Source of the DNA: Bacteroidaceae bacterium | GTDB lineage: Bacteria; Bacteroidota; Bacteroidia; Bacteroidales; Bacteroidaceae | Direction: 5' to 3' | NCBI GenBank assembly: GCA_024693505.1 | Contig: JAILKU010000022.1 | Location: forward strand, 41,197 to 105,196 | Length of the DNA stretch: 64,000 nt | Shown: positions 48,088 through 57,489 of the stretch, piece by piece | Layout of the letters: each line of letters begins with the position of its first letter | Position numbering within the stretch: position 1 is the first letter of the stretch | Notes under the pieces: generated by a model | What the model was told of the DNA's origin: nothing | Database searches by the model: none | Seen by the model: only the letters and a program-made list of their open reading frames with translations | Program-made: the position numbers and the translations under genes

Positions 48088-49125
48088 ATGAGTAAATTGA
48101 TGAAGCCGGAAGGCTATCGCTCCATGTTAGACCTCAAGCAGACAGAATTGGGGATAAAGAGAGTGAAGGACTTCTTTTTGAGTAGTCTTAGTACAGAATT
48201 GCGGTTAAGGCGAGTTACGGCACCTCTGTTCGTTCTTCGTGGTTTGGGCATAAATGATGACCTGAACGGAGTGGAGAGGGCTGTCTCTTTTCCCATCAAA
48301 GACATGAATGAGGCAACGGCAGAGGTGGTGCATAGCCTGGCAAAGTGGAAGCGCGTTACCTTGGCTGATTATAAGGTGGAAACGGGGTTCGGCATCGTTA
48401 CTGATATGAATGCCATTCGAGCCGACGAAGAATTGGACAATATACATAGCCTGTATGTGGATCAGTGGGACTGGGAGCGCGTCATACGGCCTGAGGACCG
48501 GAATATACGTTTCCTGAAGTGCATCGTAAATAAAATTTATAGTGCGATCCTGCGTACGGAGTTCTTTATTTGTGAGACATTCCCTGCCTTGACGCATTTC
48601 CTGCCTGAAGAAATACATTTCATTCATAGCGAGGAGCTGTTACAGATGTATCCGGACTGCACGCCCAAGGAGCGCGAGGACCTCATTTGCCAGAAGTACG
48701 GCGCAGTATTCATTATGGGCATTGGCGGCAAGCTCAGTGATGGTACGGAACATGACCTCCGTGCCCCAGACTATGACGATTGGAGCACGCCAAACGAAGA
48801 CGGCTACTATGGCCTCAACGGCGATTTGCTAGTGTGGTATCCTCTCTTGCAGCGCAGCATTGAACTCAGTAGTATGGGCATTCGTGTTGACGCAGAAGCC
48901 ATGAACCGCCAGCTGGATCTGCAGGGCAAGGGCGAGCGCCGCCAGCTCTATTTCCATCGCCGTCTGCTGGAGGGCTCTTTGCCCCCAAGTATTGGCGGAG
49001 GTATCGGGCAGAGCAGATTGTGCATGATTCTGCTTCACAAGGCTCATGTCGGAGAGACGCAGTCTTCAATCTGGCCTGATGCGATGAGAAAGGAATGCCG
49101 CGAAAATGGAATCGCCTTGATTTGA
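48088..49125 (+). CDS. asnA: Aspartate--ammonia ligase
   Basis: KQTELGIKRVKDFFLSSLSTELRLRRVTAPLFV, YVDQWDWE, GIGGKLSDGTEHDLRAPDYDDW. Confidence 0.95.
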   Translation: MSKLMKPEGYRSMLDLKQTELGIKRVKDFFLSSLSTELRLRRVTAPLFVLRGLGINDDLNGVERAVSFPIKDMNEATAEVVHSLAKWKRVTLADYKVETGFGIVTDMNAIRADEELDNIHSLYVDQWDWERVIRPEDRNIRFLKCIVNKIYSAILRTEFFICETFPALTHFLPEEIHFIHSEELLQMYPDCTPKEREDLICQKYGAVFIMGIGGKLSDGTEHDLRAPDYDDWSTPNEDGYYGLNGDLLVWYPLLQRSIELSSMGIRVDAEAMNRQLDLQGKGERRQLYFHRRLLEGSLPPSIGGGIGQSRLCMILLHKAHVGETQSSIWPDAMRKECRENGIALI

Positions 49126-49161
49126 TACTTTCTTCGCGAAATGTACTCTAATCGGATAATC

Positions 49162-49199
49162 GGTAAATTATACTTCAGTTGACAGGTAAATTACACTTC
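49162..49199. repeat. Two-copy repeat GGTAAATTAYACTTC (23-bp period)
   Basis: ggtaaattatacttcagttgaca / ggtaaattacacttcgccc. Confidence 0.7.
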
Positions 49200-49254
49200 G
49201 CCCAAAAGGCGGAATGTACTTTTGCCAAAACTGAAACAGGCCTCAAAAATTTGC

Positions 49255-49297
49255 GCAAAGGCCTTTCCGCAAAATTTCAAAGGCCTTTCCGCAAAAA
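49255..49297. repeat. Two-copy repeat CAAAGGCCTTTCCGCAAAA (23-bp period)
   Basis: gcaaaggcctttccgcaaaa ttt caaaggcctttccgcaaaa; AAAGGCCTTT palindromic core. Confidence 0.8.
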
Positions 49298-49448
49298 AAC
49301 AATGGTTTTTCCGTAAAACCGCAAAGGCGGGTTTTACATCGTCGATACAAGATACTTGGTTCGATACGATTGTGGGCAAGTAAGCGTGGCTTTGACCTGC
49401 AAAGTAAAAAAAACACTCCATTTATTTTGTTTTTCGCTTGGTTTGTGT

Positions 49449-49456
49449 TATCTTTG
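49449..49456 (+). promoter_or_regulatory. -7 box TATCTTTG for epimerase-export operon
   Basis: TAnnTTTG; implies the annotated ORF start at 49438 is too far upstream. Confidence 0.6.
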
Positions 49457-49470
49457 CAGCGAATTTCTGT

Positions 49471-50547
49471 ATGTACATAAACTTTATGTTATTGTCCAAC
49501 GTAAAATTAGAGGGAAAAACGGTATTGGTAACGGGTGCGGCCGGCTTTATCGGCAGCAACCTGTCTAAGCGTCTTCTGCAAGATGTCCAGAATGTTTACG
49601 TCGTCGGTGTGGACTCAATCACCGACTATTACGATGTGAACATCAAGTATGGCCGTCTGGAGGAAATTGAGAAACTGGGCGGTCGATGGAGCTTCGAAAA
49701 GGTGAACATAGCGGATAAGGAAAGTCTGGATGCCCTCTTCGAGAAATATAGCCCATCGGTAGTGGTGAACTTGGCAGCTCAGGCCGGGGTCCGTTATAGC
49801 ATAACAAATCCTGGAGCTTATGTGGAGAGCAACCTCATCGGTTTCTATAATATACTGGAAGCTTGCCGCCATTACGGTGTGGAGCATCTCGTCTATGCCT
49901 CTTCATCATCAGTATATGGCAGCAATAAGAAGGTGCCATACAGTACGGACGACAAGGTTGACAATCCTGTAAGTCTGTATGCAGCTACGAAGAAGAGCAA
50001 CGAACTGCTTGCCCATGCCTATTCCAAGCTGTATAACATTCCTTCCACGGGCCTGCGCTTCTTTACCGTCTATGGCCCTGCCGGCCGTCCTGATATGGCC
50101 TATTTCGGTTTTACCAACAAATTGGTGAAGGGTGAGACGATTCAGATCTTCAATTACGGGCATTGTCAGCGCGATTTTACCTATGTGGATGATATCGTGG
50201 AGGGCGTTATCCGCGTAATGCAGCATGCACCGGAGAAACAAAACGGCGAGGATGGCCTGCCCATTCCGCCCTATAAAGTATATAATATAGGTAACAGCTC
50301 GCCCGAGAATCTCCTTGATTTTGTCACAATCCTCCAGGAGGAACTGGTAAGAGCGGGCGTACTGCCTGCCGATTATGATTTTGAGGCACATAAAGAACTT
50401 GTACCCATGCAGCCAGGCGATGTACCTGTGACCTTTGCCGATACTGAGCCTTTGGAACGGGATTTCGGTTTCAGACCGTCAACTCCACTTCGTGAGGGGC
50501 TGCGGAAATTTGCATGCTGGTATGCCGGGTATTATAAACAGAGATAA
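49471..50547 (+). CDS. NAD-dependent epimerase, UDP-glucuronate 4-epimerase-like
   Basis: VLVTGAAGFIGSNLSKRLL, YASSSSVYG, SLYAATKKSNELLAHAYSKLY; ATG 49471 or 49486 preferred. Confidence 0.88.
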   Translation: MYINFMLLSNVKLEGKTVLVTGAAGFIGSNLSKRLLQDVQNVYVVGVDSITDYYDVNIKYGRLEEIEKLGGRWSFEKVNIADKESLDALFEKYSPSVVVNLAAQAGVRYSITNPGAYVESNLIGFYNILEACRHYGVEHLVYASSSSVYGSNKKVPYSTDDKVDNPVSLYAATKKSNELLAHAYSKLYNIPSTGLRFFTVYGPAGRPDMAYFGFTNKLVKGETIQIFNYGHCQRDFTYVDDIVEGVIRVMQHAPEKQNGEDGLPIPPYKVYNIGNSSPENLLDFVTILQEELVRAGVLPADYDFEAHKELVPMQPGDVPVTFADTEPLERDFGFRPSTPLREGLRKFACWYAGYYKQR

Positions 50548-50569
50548 TAAAGATAACAATAAAATACGT

Positions 50570-53038
50570 ATGAAGAGAATTTTCTTTGCATTCCTTTTGT
50601 CGCTTACTTGCCTGTCAACAGTATGGGCTCAGGGAATGAGTGACAGTCAGGTGTTGAGCTTTATTGCAAGTGAGTCAAAGGCAGGAACGTCCCAATCGCA
50701 GATTGTGACCAAGCTGATACAACGTGGCGTTAAGATAGATCAGATACGCCGACTTCGCAACCAATATGACAAACAAATATCCAGTCGTGGAATGAGTGCC
50801 GCAGCGGATGGTGCTGTCAGTATGGCTGCAGACCGGATGAAGGGAAACAGCGATGGCGCTGCAGGTCAGGAGTTAACCACAGCCCGGCAGGGAACGACAG
50901 GTGAGATATATACCGATGCCAGCGAAGAAGTAGAGTCCGTAGAGCATGATGTTAAGGCTACTCAGGGTAAAGTGCCAGATGCAGACGGAAAAACTGTCTT
51001 CGGACGCAATATCTTCAGCCAGGCGAATCCTAATTTCCAACCGAATCCTAATACGCCTATTCCGCAGAATTACATATTAGGCCCTGATGACCAGGTGATA
51101 GTAGATATCTACGGCGCCAGTCAGCAGACGTTGATTCACACTATTTCGCCGGAAGGAACCATTACCGTATCCGGTTTCGGACCAATCTATTTGAGTGGAC
51201 TTACTGTGAAGCAGGCTGAGGCAAAGCTTCGTAATACAATCGGCGGCCGATACCAAAGCAGTGAACTCCGGCTTACGATTGGCAACACTCGTACCATACA
51301 GATTGATATCATGGGCGAGGTGCGTTCTCCTGGTACCTATCATCTGAGTGCATTCGCCAATGTACTATATGCCTTGTATCGTGCAGGTGGTATCAGCTCC
51401 CTCGGTACTTTGCGTAATGTCAAGGTATATCGTAACGGCAAGGTGATAACGACAGTAGATATCTACGACTATATCTTGAACGGACACCTGTCAGGCAACA
51501 TAGATCTGAAGGATAATGATGTTATTCAGGTGCCTCCCTACGAGTGCCTGGTGGGTGTCACAGGAAACGTCAAGCGCCCCATGTTCTATGAGATGCGCGA
51601 AAATGAGAGCTTGGCTACGTTGATTCAGTATGCTGGCGGGTTTACGGGCGATGCCTATAAATCGTCGGTTCGTCTGGTGCGTAAGACTGGCGAGCGTTAT
51701 AAGGTATATAATGTGGACGAGTTCGAGATGGCTACATTCAAGTTGGAGGACGGAGACGCTCTGACCGTGGATGGTATGATTAACCGATATGAGAATATGG
51801 TTGAGGTAAAGGGTGCTGTCTTCCGTCCCGGTCAATTCCAATTGGGCGCTGGCGTCAATTCCGTTAAGTCGTTGATAGAGGCTGCCGAAGGTGTGACAGA
51901 AGATGCCTTTACGGGCCATGCTGTATTGCATCGCCTTAAGGAGGACCGCTCATTGGAAATCTTACCTGTTGACGTGCAGGGTATTCTGGACGGTAAGGTG
52001 GCCGATGTGCCATTGAAGAACGAGGATGTCCTATTCATTCCGACCGAAAGAGACCTTCGTGTGGAGCGTACTCTTACGATTACCGGAGAGGTTATGACTC
52101 CGGGCACCTACGAATATGCAGACAATACGACTATTGAGGATTTAATCGTACAAGCTGGTGGCTTGACTGATCAGGCTTCGTTGGCACGAGTCGATGTGAG
52201 CCGTAGAATTCGCGACCCTAAGTCGACAACTAAAACGAGGGAAATTTCAAAGTCGTACACCTTCGAGATAAAAGACGGGTTGGTGATCGATGGCGATCGG
52301 AATTTCCTGTTGGAACCATATGATGTTGTGCACGTAAGGCGGAGTCCGGCTTTCCATACGGCCAGAAATATTACGGTCAGCGGAGAGGTGAATTATGAGG
52401 GTAGTTTTACCCTGGAGAATAAGGAAATGCGCTTGAGTGATGCTATCAAGATGGCAGGCGGCATTACGGAGCAGGCCTATCTGCGTGGTGCTCGTCTGAC
52501 TCGTACAATGACTGCCGAAGAACGGACGAGAATGAGTTCTACCCTTGATGCTGTACGCACGATACTTACTGACAAGGGCGACTCCGTGGCCTGGAACAAG
52601 ATGGAATTGGGAACAACCTATCCTCTGGCTATTGATCTGGAAGGGGCACTGAAGAACCCTGGTTCCGACAAGGATGTTATCCTGCGTGAGGGTGATGTGA
52701 TTTCCGTGCCAGAGTATAATTCATCAGTAAAGGTTTCAGGCGATGTGTTCTTCCCCAATACCGTTTTCTATGAGCACGGGAAAGATTACAAATACTATGT
52801 GGCTCAGGCTGGTGGTTTCGGACACAGGGCCAAAAAGTCGCGCTCTTTCATTGTATACCAGAACGGGCAGATAGGACTCACCAAGCAGGGTGCTAAGCCA
52901 GAGCCAGGCTGCGAAATCGTCGTGCCCAGTAAGAAGAAGAAGAATCCGATGAACATTACGGCACTTGTCGGTGCCCTGTCGGGTACAGCTTCTCTTGCCT
53001 CTATGGCTGCTGCCATTGTTATTGCTGCGAAGAGATAA
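50570..53038 (+). CDS. Multi-SLBB polysaccharide export outer-membrane protein (Wza-like)
   Basis: NYILGPDDQVIVDIYGASQQTLIHTISPEGTITVSGFGPIYLSGLTVKQAEAKLR, multiple GEVxxPGTYxL SLBB repeats. Confidence 0.9.
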   Translation: MKRIFFAFLLSLTCLSTVWAQGMSDSQVLSFIASESKAGTSQSQIVTKLIQRGVKIDQIRRLRNQYDKQISSRGMSAAADGAVSMAADRMKGNSDGAAGQELTTARQGTTGEIYTDASEEVESVEHDVKATQGKVPDADGKTVFGRNIFSQANPNFQPNPNTPIPQNYILGPDDQVIVDIYGASQQTLIHTISPEGTITVSGFGPIYLSGLTVKQAEAKLRNTIGGRYQSSELRLTIGNTRTIQIDIMGEVRSPGTYHLSAFANVLYALYRAGGISSLGTLRNVKVYRNGKVITTVDIYDYILNGHLSGNIDLKDNDVIQVPPYECLVGVTGNVKRPMFYEMRENESLATLIQYAGGFTGDAYKSSVRLVRKTGERYKVYNVDEFEMATFKLEDGDALTVDGMINRYENMVEVKGAVFRPGQFQLGAGVNSVKSLIEAAEGVTEDAFTGHAVLHRLKEDRSLEILPVDVQGILDGKVADVPLKNEDVLFIPTERDLRVERTLTITGEVMTPGTYEYADNTTIEDLIVQAGGLTDQASLARVDVSRRIRDPKSTTKTREISKSYTFEIKDGLVIDGDRNFLLEPYDVVHVRRSPAFHTARNITVSGEVNYEGSFTLENKEMRLSDAIKMAGGITEQAYLRGARLTRTMTAEERTRMSSTLDAVRTILTDKGDSVAWNKMELGTTYPLAIDLEGALKNPGSDKDVILREGDVISVPEYNSSVKVSGDVFFPNTVFYEHGKDYKYYVAQAGGFGHRAKKSRSFIVYQNGQIGLTKQGAKPEPGCEIVVPSKKKKNPMNITALVGALSGTASLASMAAAIVIAAKR

Positions 53039-53078
53039 CGTGTCTCGTTTAATAATATAAATAAGGAGATGATTCGCT

Positions 53079-54188
53079 ATGAATGAAGAGAATAAGTATA
53101 TAGAAGAGCAGGAAGAGAGCAACATCGACTTCATGAAGATGTTCAATGACTTATTGAAGCACAAGAAATTGTACTACAAAGTGCTGCCCATTACCTTTGT
53201 CTTGGCATGTATCTACTTGCTAAGCCTGCCAAATTATTTCACCTGTACGGTGAAACTGTCCCCTGAAATGAACGGAGGTAATAGGTCGAATAGTCTGCTT
53301 AATCTGGCTAGTACCTTCGGTATGAATATCGGTGCCGGAATGGGAGTGGCAACAGAAGCCCTTTATCCCTGGCTCTATCCAGAGTTGATGAACAGCGTCG
53401 ATTTCAAGACTCAATTATTTCCAGTGGAGGTGACGATTGAACCTGAGAAGGAGGGAGATCCGACCCGTCGGATGTCTTATTACGACTATCTGATGAATGA
53501 GCAGAAGTCTCCCTGGTGGGCAAAGGCGATTGGCGGTGGACTTAAGTTCGTCTTCGGACTCTTTTTCAAACCGGATGTAGTCGATGAACCTGACAGCGTC
53601 AATGCTTTCCGACTGACTCGTAAGCAAGCAGATGTAGTTAAGGCTTTGGATAAGATGGTAGTGTGTGATGTGGATAAGAAGACAATGGTGATTACCATCA
53701 ATGTAACAGACCAGAATGCGCTTATTTGTGCAACGATGGCTGATTCGGTGAAGAACCACCTGCAGAACTTCATTACTGAGTATCGTACTACTAAGGCTAC
53801 TAAGGACCTGGAGTATTACAAGAAAATAGAGGAAGAAACCAAGTCCCGTTACGAAAAGGTGCGGCAGGAATATTCGGAGTATATGGATGCCAACCACGAT
53901 GTGATACTGAATACGGTCCGGCAAAAGCAGACTGACTTGGAGAATGAGATGCAGTTGCAGTACAATGCATACTCGCAAACAGCCACCCAGCGTCTGGCTG
54001 CAGAGGCGAAGGTCCAGGAGGAAACGCCGGCCTTCACGACACTGCAGAGCGCAACAGTACCTGTCAGGAAGGCAGGTCCTCATCGTGCTAAGTCAGCCCT
54101 TGTCTTCTTGTTCCTTGCCTTTATGGGAACATCGGCATGGATTCTCTATAAGGAAGGCGACCTGAAACAGATCTTGGGCCTGAGTTAG
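53079..54188 (+). CDS. Wzz-type chain-length determinant protein
   Basis: N- and C-terminal TM segments flanking a coiled coil; ATVPVRKAGPHRAKSALVFLFLAFMG. Confidence 0.85.
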   Translation: MNEENKYIEEQEESNIDFMKMFNDLLKHKKLYYKVLPITFVLACIYLLSLPNYFTCTVKLSPEMNGGNRSNSLLNLASTFGMNIGAGMGVATEALYPWLYPELMNSVDFKTQLFPVEVTIEPEKEGDPTRRMSYYDYLMNEQKSPWWAKAIGGGLKFVFGLFFKPDVVDEPDSVNAFRLTRKQADVVKALDKMVVCDVDKKTMVITINVTDQNALICATMADSVKNHLQNFITEYRTTKATKDLEYYKKIEEETKSRYEKVRQEYSEYMDANHDVILNTVRQKQTDLENEMQLQYNAYSQTATQRLAAEAKVQEETPAFTTLQSATVPVRKAGPHRAKSALVFLFLAFMGTSAWILYKEGDLKQILGLS

Positions 54189-54231
54189 GAGTTGTAGGAC
54201 CTAAAGGCACATATCTATAAATAAGATGCTT

Positions 54232-54849
54232 ATGAAAAAGTTTTCTCATCTATTGGTGCCTATTTTAGCTGCACTATGCACTCTTGGGCTGACTTCTTGC
54301 GAGGATCAGGACAGTACGCAGGCTATGGTGCTCTCTGGTCAATGGACGGGTGATTTCGGCATGTACTACGATTATGAGTATCGCGGACGCGTATACTCTT
54401 TCGATGCCGACTACACCGATATCGTATTTTATCCCCAGTACGATTTTGCCACCTATGGTTGGGGCAAGCAGGTAGACTACTATTACGATGGACCATACGC
54501 ATATCAGTATTACCGATTTTACTGGAGTGTTGACCGAGGAATTATTTACCTGCGCTATCCTTATGCTCCAGAATTGAACACGACCATCTCTGACTACCGG
54601 ATGAATAATGACCGGCTGACAGGTTGGTTCGAGGGTACTAATTCGCGTTTTAGTCTCTACAAGATTGTTGACTACTATGACTGGACACCGTATGTAGAGG
54701 TATATGGTTATGAGGCATCGGACTGGGTGCCTGACTACTTCTATGATTCACGTTCTGTAGAGGCAGACAATGGTATGGCCCGGTTTGATTCGTCAGAAGG
54801 GCATATATTGAGGCGGGGTTGTCGTTTCACAAATTCGGCTGAGGAATAG
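54232..54849 (+). CDS. Tyr-rich predicted lipoprotein (hypothetical)
   Basis: MKKFSHLLVPILAALCTLGLTSCEDQD lipobox; high Tyr content. Confidence 0.75.
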   Translation: MKKFSHLLVPILAALCTLGLTSCEDQDSTQAMVLSGQWTGDFGMYYDYEYRGRVYSFDADYTDIVFYPQYDFATYGWGKQVDYYYDGPYAYQYYRFYWSVDRGIIYLRYPYAPELNTTISDYRMNNDRLTGWFEGTNSRFSLYKIVDYYDWTPYVEVYGYEASDWVPDYFYDSRSVEADNGMARFDSSEGHILRRGCRFTNSAEE

Positions 54850-56293
54850 TACTGCCGTTGAGATTCTCGGTCATGTCTTGGCTGCCGGTTGTATCGGATG
54901 GCTTAGTCTCAGCTTTGGAAACTTCTTCTAGGCTTGGTATGTCGTCAACGTCTATGAGTTGTGGCAAAGGATTCTTCTCGCTTTGACGGGCTCCCAGTTT
55001 CACTAACTTCCGGCAGGTTTGGATTATACTTTGGCCCTGCGGCTCGAGTTTCTTTCCGGCTTCCTCGTATGCCTTTTGAGCTTTCTCCAGTGCTTCTCCT
55101 ATACCCTGATACTTACGCATAAACAGTCCTACACGGTCCAGCATCTCGTTAGCCAGTGCATAGACTTTTTCATGGTTTTGTTGTTGCACGATTTGTGTCC
55201 AGGTCAGATTAATAATGCGTAGTGCGGCAAAGAGTGTCTGTTCATCGGCGATAAAGACGTTGCGATCCATAGCGCGACGCCACAGGTCGGGCTGGGCATT
55301 CAATGCTGTCCATAGAGCTCCTGAATGCGGCACGAACATGATGACATAGTCCATCCTCACCTTCGGGGCCTTGACATAGGATGAATAATCCTTTGTAGAG
55401 AGTTCCCTGACGTGTTTCTTCATGCTTTCAATGTGTTCACGCAGCAGTCGTTCTTTCTTCCCTTCGTCTTCTTCGTTTACATAATCTATATAGGCCGTCA
55501 TAGAAACCTTGGAGTCTATGATGACTTCCCGTCTCTGGTCGAGATGCAGGATAACGTCTGGTCGAAGCAAGGAACCATCGTCCGACCGTACGGTCTGTCC
55601 CTGCGCATCTCGAAGGACAGCCTGAGTATCATAGTGTATGCCTCGTGTCAGGCCTTGGGATTGTAGAAGTTCGTCCAGCACGGTTTCCCCCCAGTCGCCT
55701 TGAACTTTGGAGCCATGTTTGAAGACCCTCGTCAGCTCATCGGCACTCTGCTGTGCAGCCCGGCTCTGCTTCATCATCATCTCTATGTTTGCTCTCATCT
55801 CGCTGCTCATCGCCGTCTGCTTCAGTGTGCTGTCCTGCATGACTTGTTTCATGCGGTCTATCGTCTCGCGAAGGGGAGTCACAATCTGTCCCAAATTAGC
55901 ATGACTTGACTCTGAGAACTCTTTCTGCCGCTGCTTGAGCATTTCCTCGGTCACCGATTTCATTTCGGCTTTCAGATGGTTGATGGTTGCATCAAAACGC
56001 TCCTGCTGCCTCTGCATGTCCTGTTCGTGGTTCTCACGCATCAGCGTAACCATATTGCGATGGTTCTCCTGCTGCAGGCGCATCTGCTCCTGTTGATACT
56101 GATCCCGTTCAGCATCATATCGTTCCATCTCCTCTCGGGCCAGCTGTTTCGCTTCGGTCAGTCGTTGCTCCATCTCATTCTTCAACTCTGTGAGATGGCG
56201 TTGTTTCTCTTTTTCTTTGAACAGGATTGCGACTATGCTTCCGACAATGAAGCCTAGCACCAGACCGGTTATCAGATATAAGATTGTTTCCAT
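54827..56293 (-). CDS. rmuC: DNA recombination protein RmuC
   Basis: GDWGETVLDELLQSQGL, HLDQRREVIIDSKVSMTAYIDYVN, FVPHSGALWTAL. Confidence 0.92.
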   Translation of the reverse strand: METILYLITGLVLGFIVGSIVAILFKEKEKQRHLTELKNEMEQRLTEAKQLAREEMERYDAERDQYQQEQMRLQQENHRNMVTLMRENHEQDMQRQQERFDATINHLKAEMKSVTEEMLKQRQKEFSESSHANLGQIVTPLRETIDRMKQVMQDSTLKQTAMSSEMRANIEMMMKQSRAAQQSADELTRVFKHGSKVQGDWGETVLDELLQSQGLTRGIHYDTQAVLRDAQGQTVRSDDGSLLRPDVILHLDQRREVIIDSKVSMTAYIDYVNEEDEGKKERLLREHIESMKKHVRELSTKDYSSYVKAPKVRMDYVIMFVPHSGALWTALNAQPDLWRRAMDRNVFIADEQTLFAALRIINLTWTQIVQQQNHEKVYALANEMLDRVGLFMRKYQGIGEALEKAQKAYEEAGKKLEPQGQSIIQTCRKLVKLGARQSEKNPLPQLIDVDDIPSLEEVSKAETKPSDTTGSQDMTENLNGSTIPQPNL

Positions 56294-56314
56294 TTTCGTT
56301 TCGTGACAGGTTCT

Positions 56315-57352
56315 TTATGACTTGTGTTGTATAGCTGAGATGAGGGCTTGCACGTTCTCAGGCTTAGTCGCCCAACTGGTACAGAATCGTACAACAGTAT
56401 GTGTTTCGTCGGGGTGCGACCACGGACTGAGGATGAAATGCTGCTCAAGACGCTCCAGCTCCTCATTGGGCAGAATGAAGAACAATTGGTTGGTCGGGCT
56501 AGGCACGGCCTCCTCGAAGCCTTGGTGCAAGAGAGCTTCACGCAGGCGGGCGGCCATCTCGTTTGCATGTCGGGCCAGGCGGAAGTAGAGATTGTCGGTC
56601 ATCAGCGCCTCGAACTGAATGCCCAGGAGACGTCCTTTGGCCAGCATACCGCCACCTTGCTTGATGAAATAGCGGAAGTCTTTCTTCAGGCTGGGAGACT
56701 GAATGACTACAGCCTCGCCAAAGAGCGCTCCCTGCTTCGTACCGCCTATGTAGAAGACATCTGCAAGGCGTGCCAGCTGTGGGAGCATTATGTCTGAGGC
56801 TTGGGAAGTAAGGCCGTAGCCCAGTCGTGCGCCATCTATGAAGAGCGGTATCTGATATTCGTGGCATACATGGTTTATCTCTTCCAGCTCCCTTCGGCTG
56901 TATAGCGTACCATATTCCGTCGGATAGCTGATATAGACCATACCGGGCTGTACAGTATGTTCGGGCCCGTCCTCTTGATAATGGGCAGTTATGCAATCCT
57001 TTATTTGACGAGCCGTTATCTTCCCGTTTGTGGCAGGCAAAGCCAGTACCTTGTGACCGCCATGCTCTATAGCCCCAGTTTCATGAACGGCTATGTGTCC
57101 GGTCGAAGCTGCTATAACTCCCTGGTGAGCCCGTAGTATAGAGGAAATTACTGTGGCGTTTGCCTGCGTTCCTCCAACCAGGAAATGCACATCGGCATCG
57201 GGAGCCTCGCAAGCCTGGCGGATGAGTTGTCTGGCTTTCTCGCAATGGGCATCCTCACCATAGCCGACGTGCTGTTCCATATTTGTCTTTGCGAGCAGGT
57301 CTAAGATTTCCTGAGCACAACCTTCATTGTAGTCACATTGAAATTGAATCAT
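56315..57352 (-). CDS. Low-specificity threonine aldolase / beta-eliminating lyase family
   Basis: QFQCDYNEGCAQEILDLL, FLVGGTQANATVISSILRAHQGVI, FIDGARLGYGL, YIGGTKQGALFGEAVV. Confidence 0.9.
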   Translation of the reverse strand: MIQFQCDYNEGCAQEILDLLAKTNMEQHVGYGEDAHCEKARQLIRQACEAPDADVHFLVGGTQANATVISSILRAHQGVIAASTGHIAVHETGAIEHGGHKVLALPATNGKITARQIKDCITAHYQEDGPEHTVQPGMVYISYPTEYGTLYSRRELEEINHVCHEYQIPLFIDGARLGYGLTSQASDIMLPQLARLADVFYIGGTKQGALFGEAVVIQSPSLKKDFRYFIKQGGGMLAKGRLLGIQFEALMTDNLYFRLARHANEMAARLREALLHQGFEEAVPSPTNQLFFILPNEELERLEQHFILSPWSHPDETHTVVRFCTSWATKPENVQALISAIQHKS

Positions 57353-57385
57353 AGCTTTTTCTGTATTTATTCTTAAAATCTTTTG

Positions 57386-57433
57386 CAAAGATACGATTTA
57401 TTTTGCATGTATGATTTAAAAATTGTATCTTTG
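57386..57433. promoter_or_regulatory. Divergent -7 boxes (TATCTTTG on - at 57386-57393 and on + at 57426-57433)
   Basis: Two TAnnTTTG boxes 33 bp apart in opposite orientation between the aldolase and GH3 genes. Confidence 0.65.
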
Positions 57434-57489
57434 CAGCACAAAAAAGTCATATTTTAAGTTAGAATAATCGATTTAAACCAGAATTCCCG

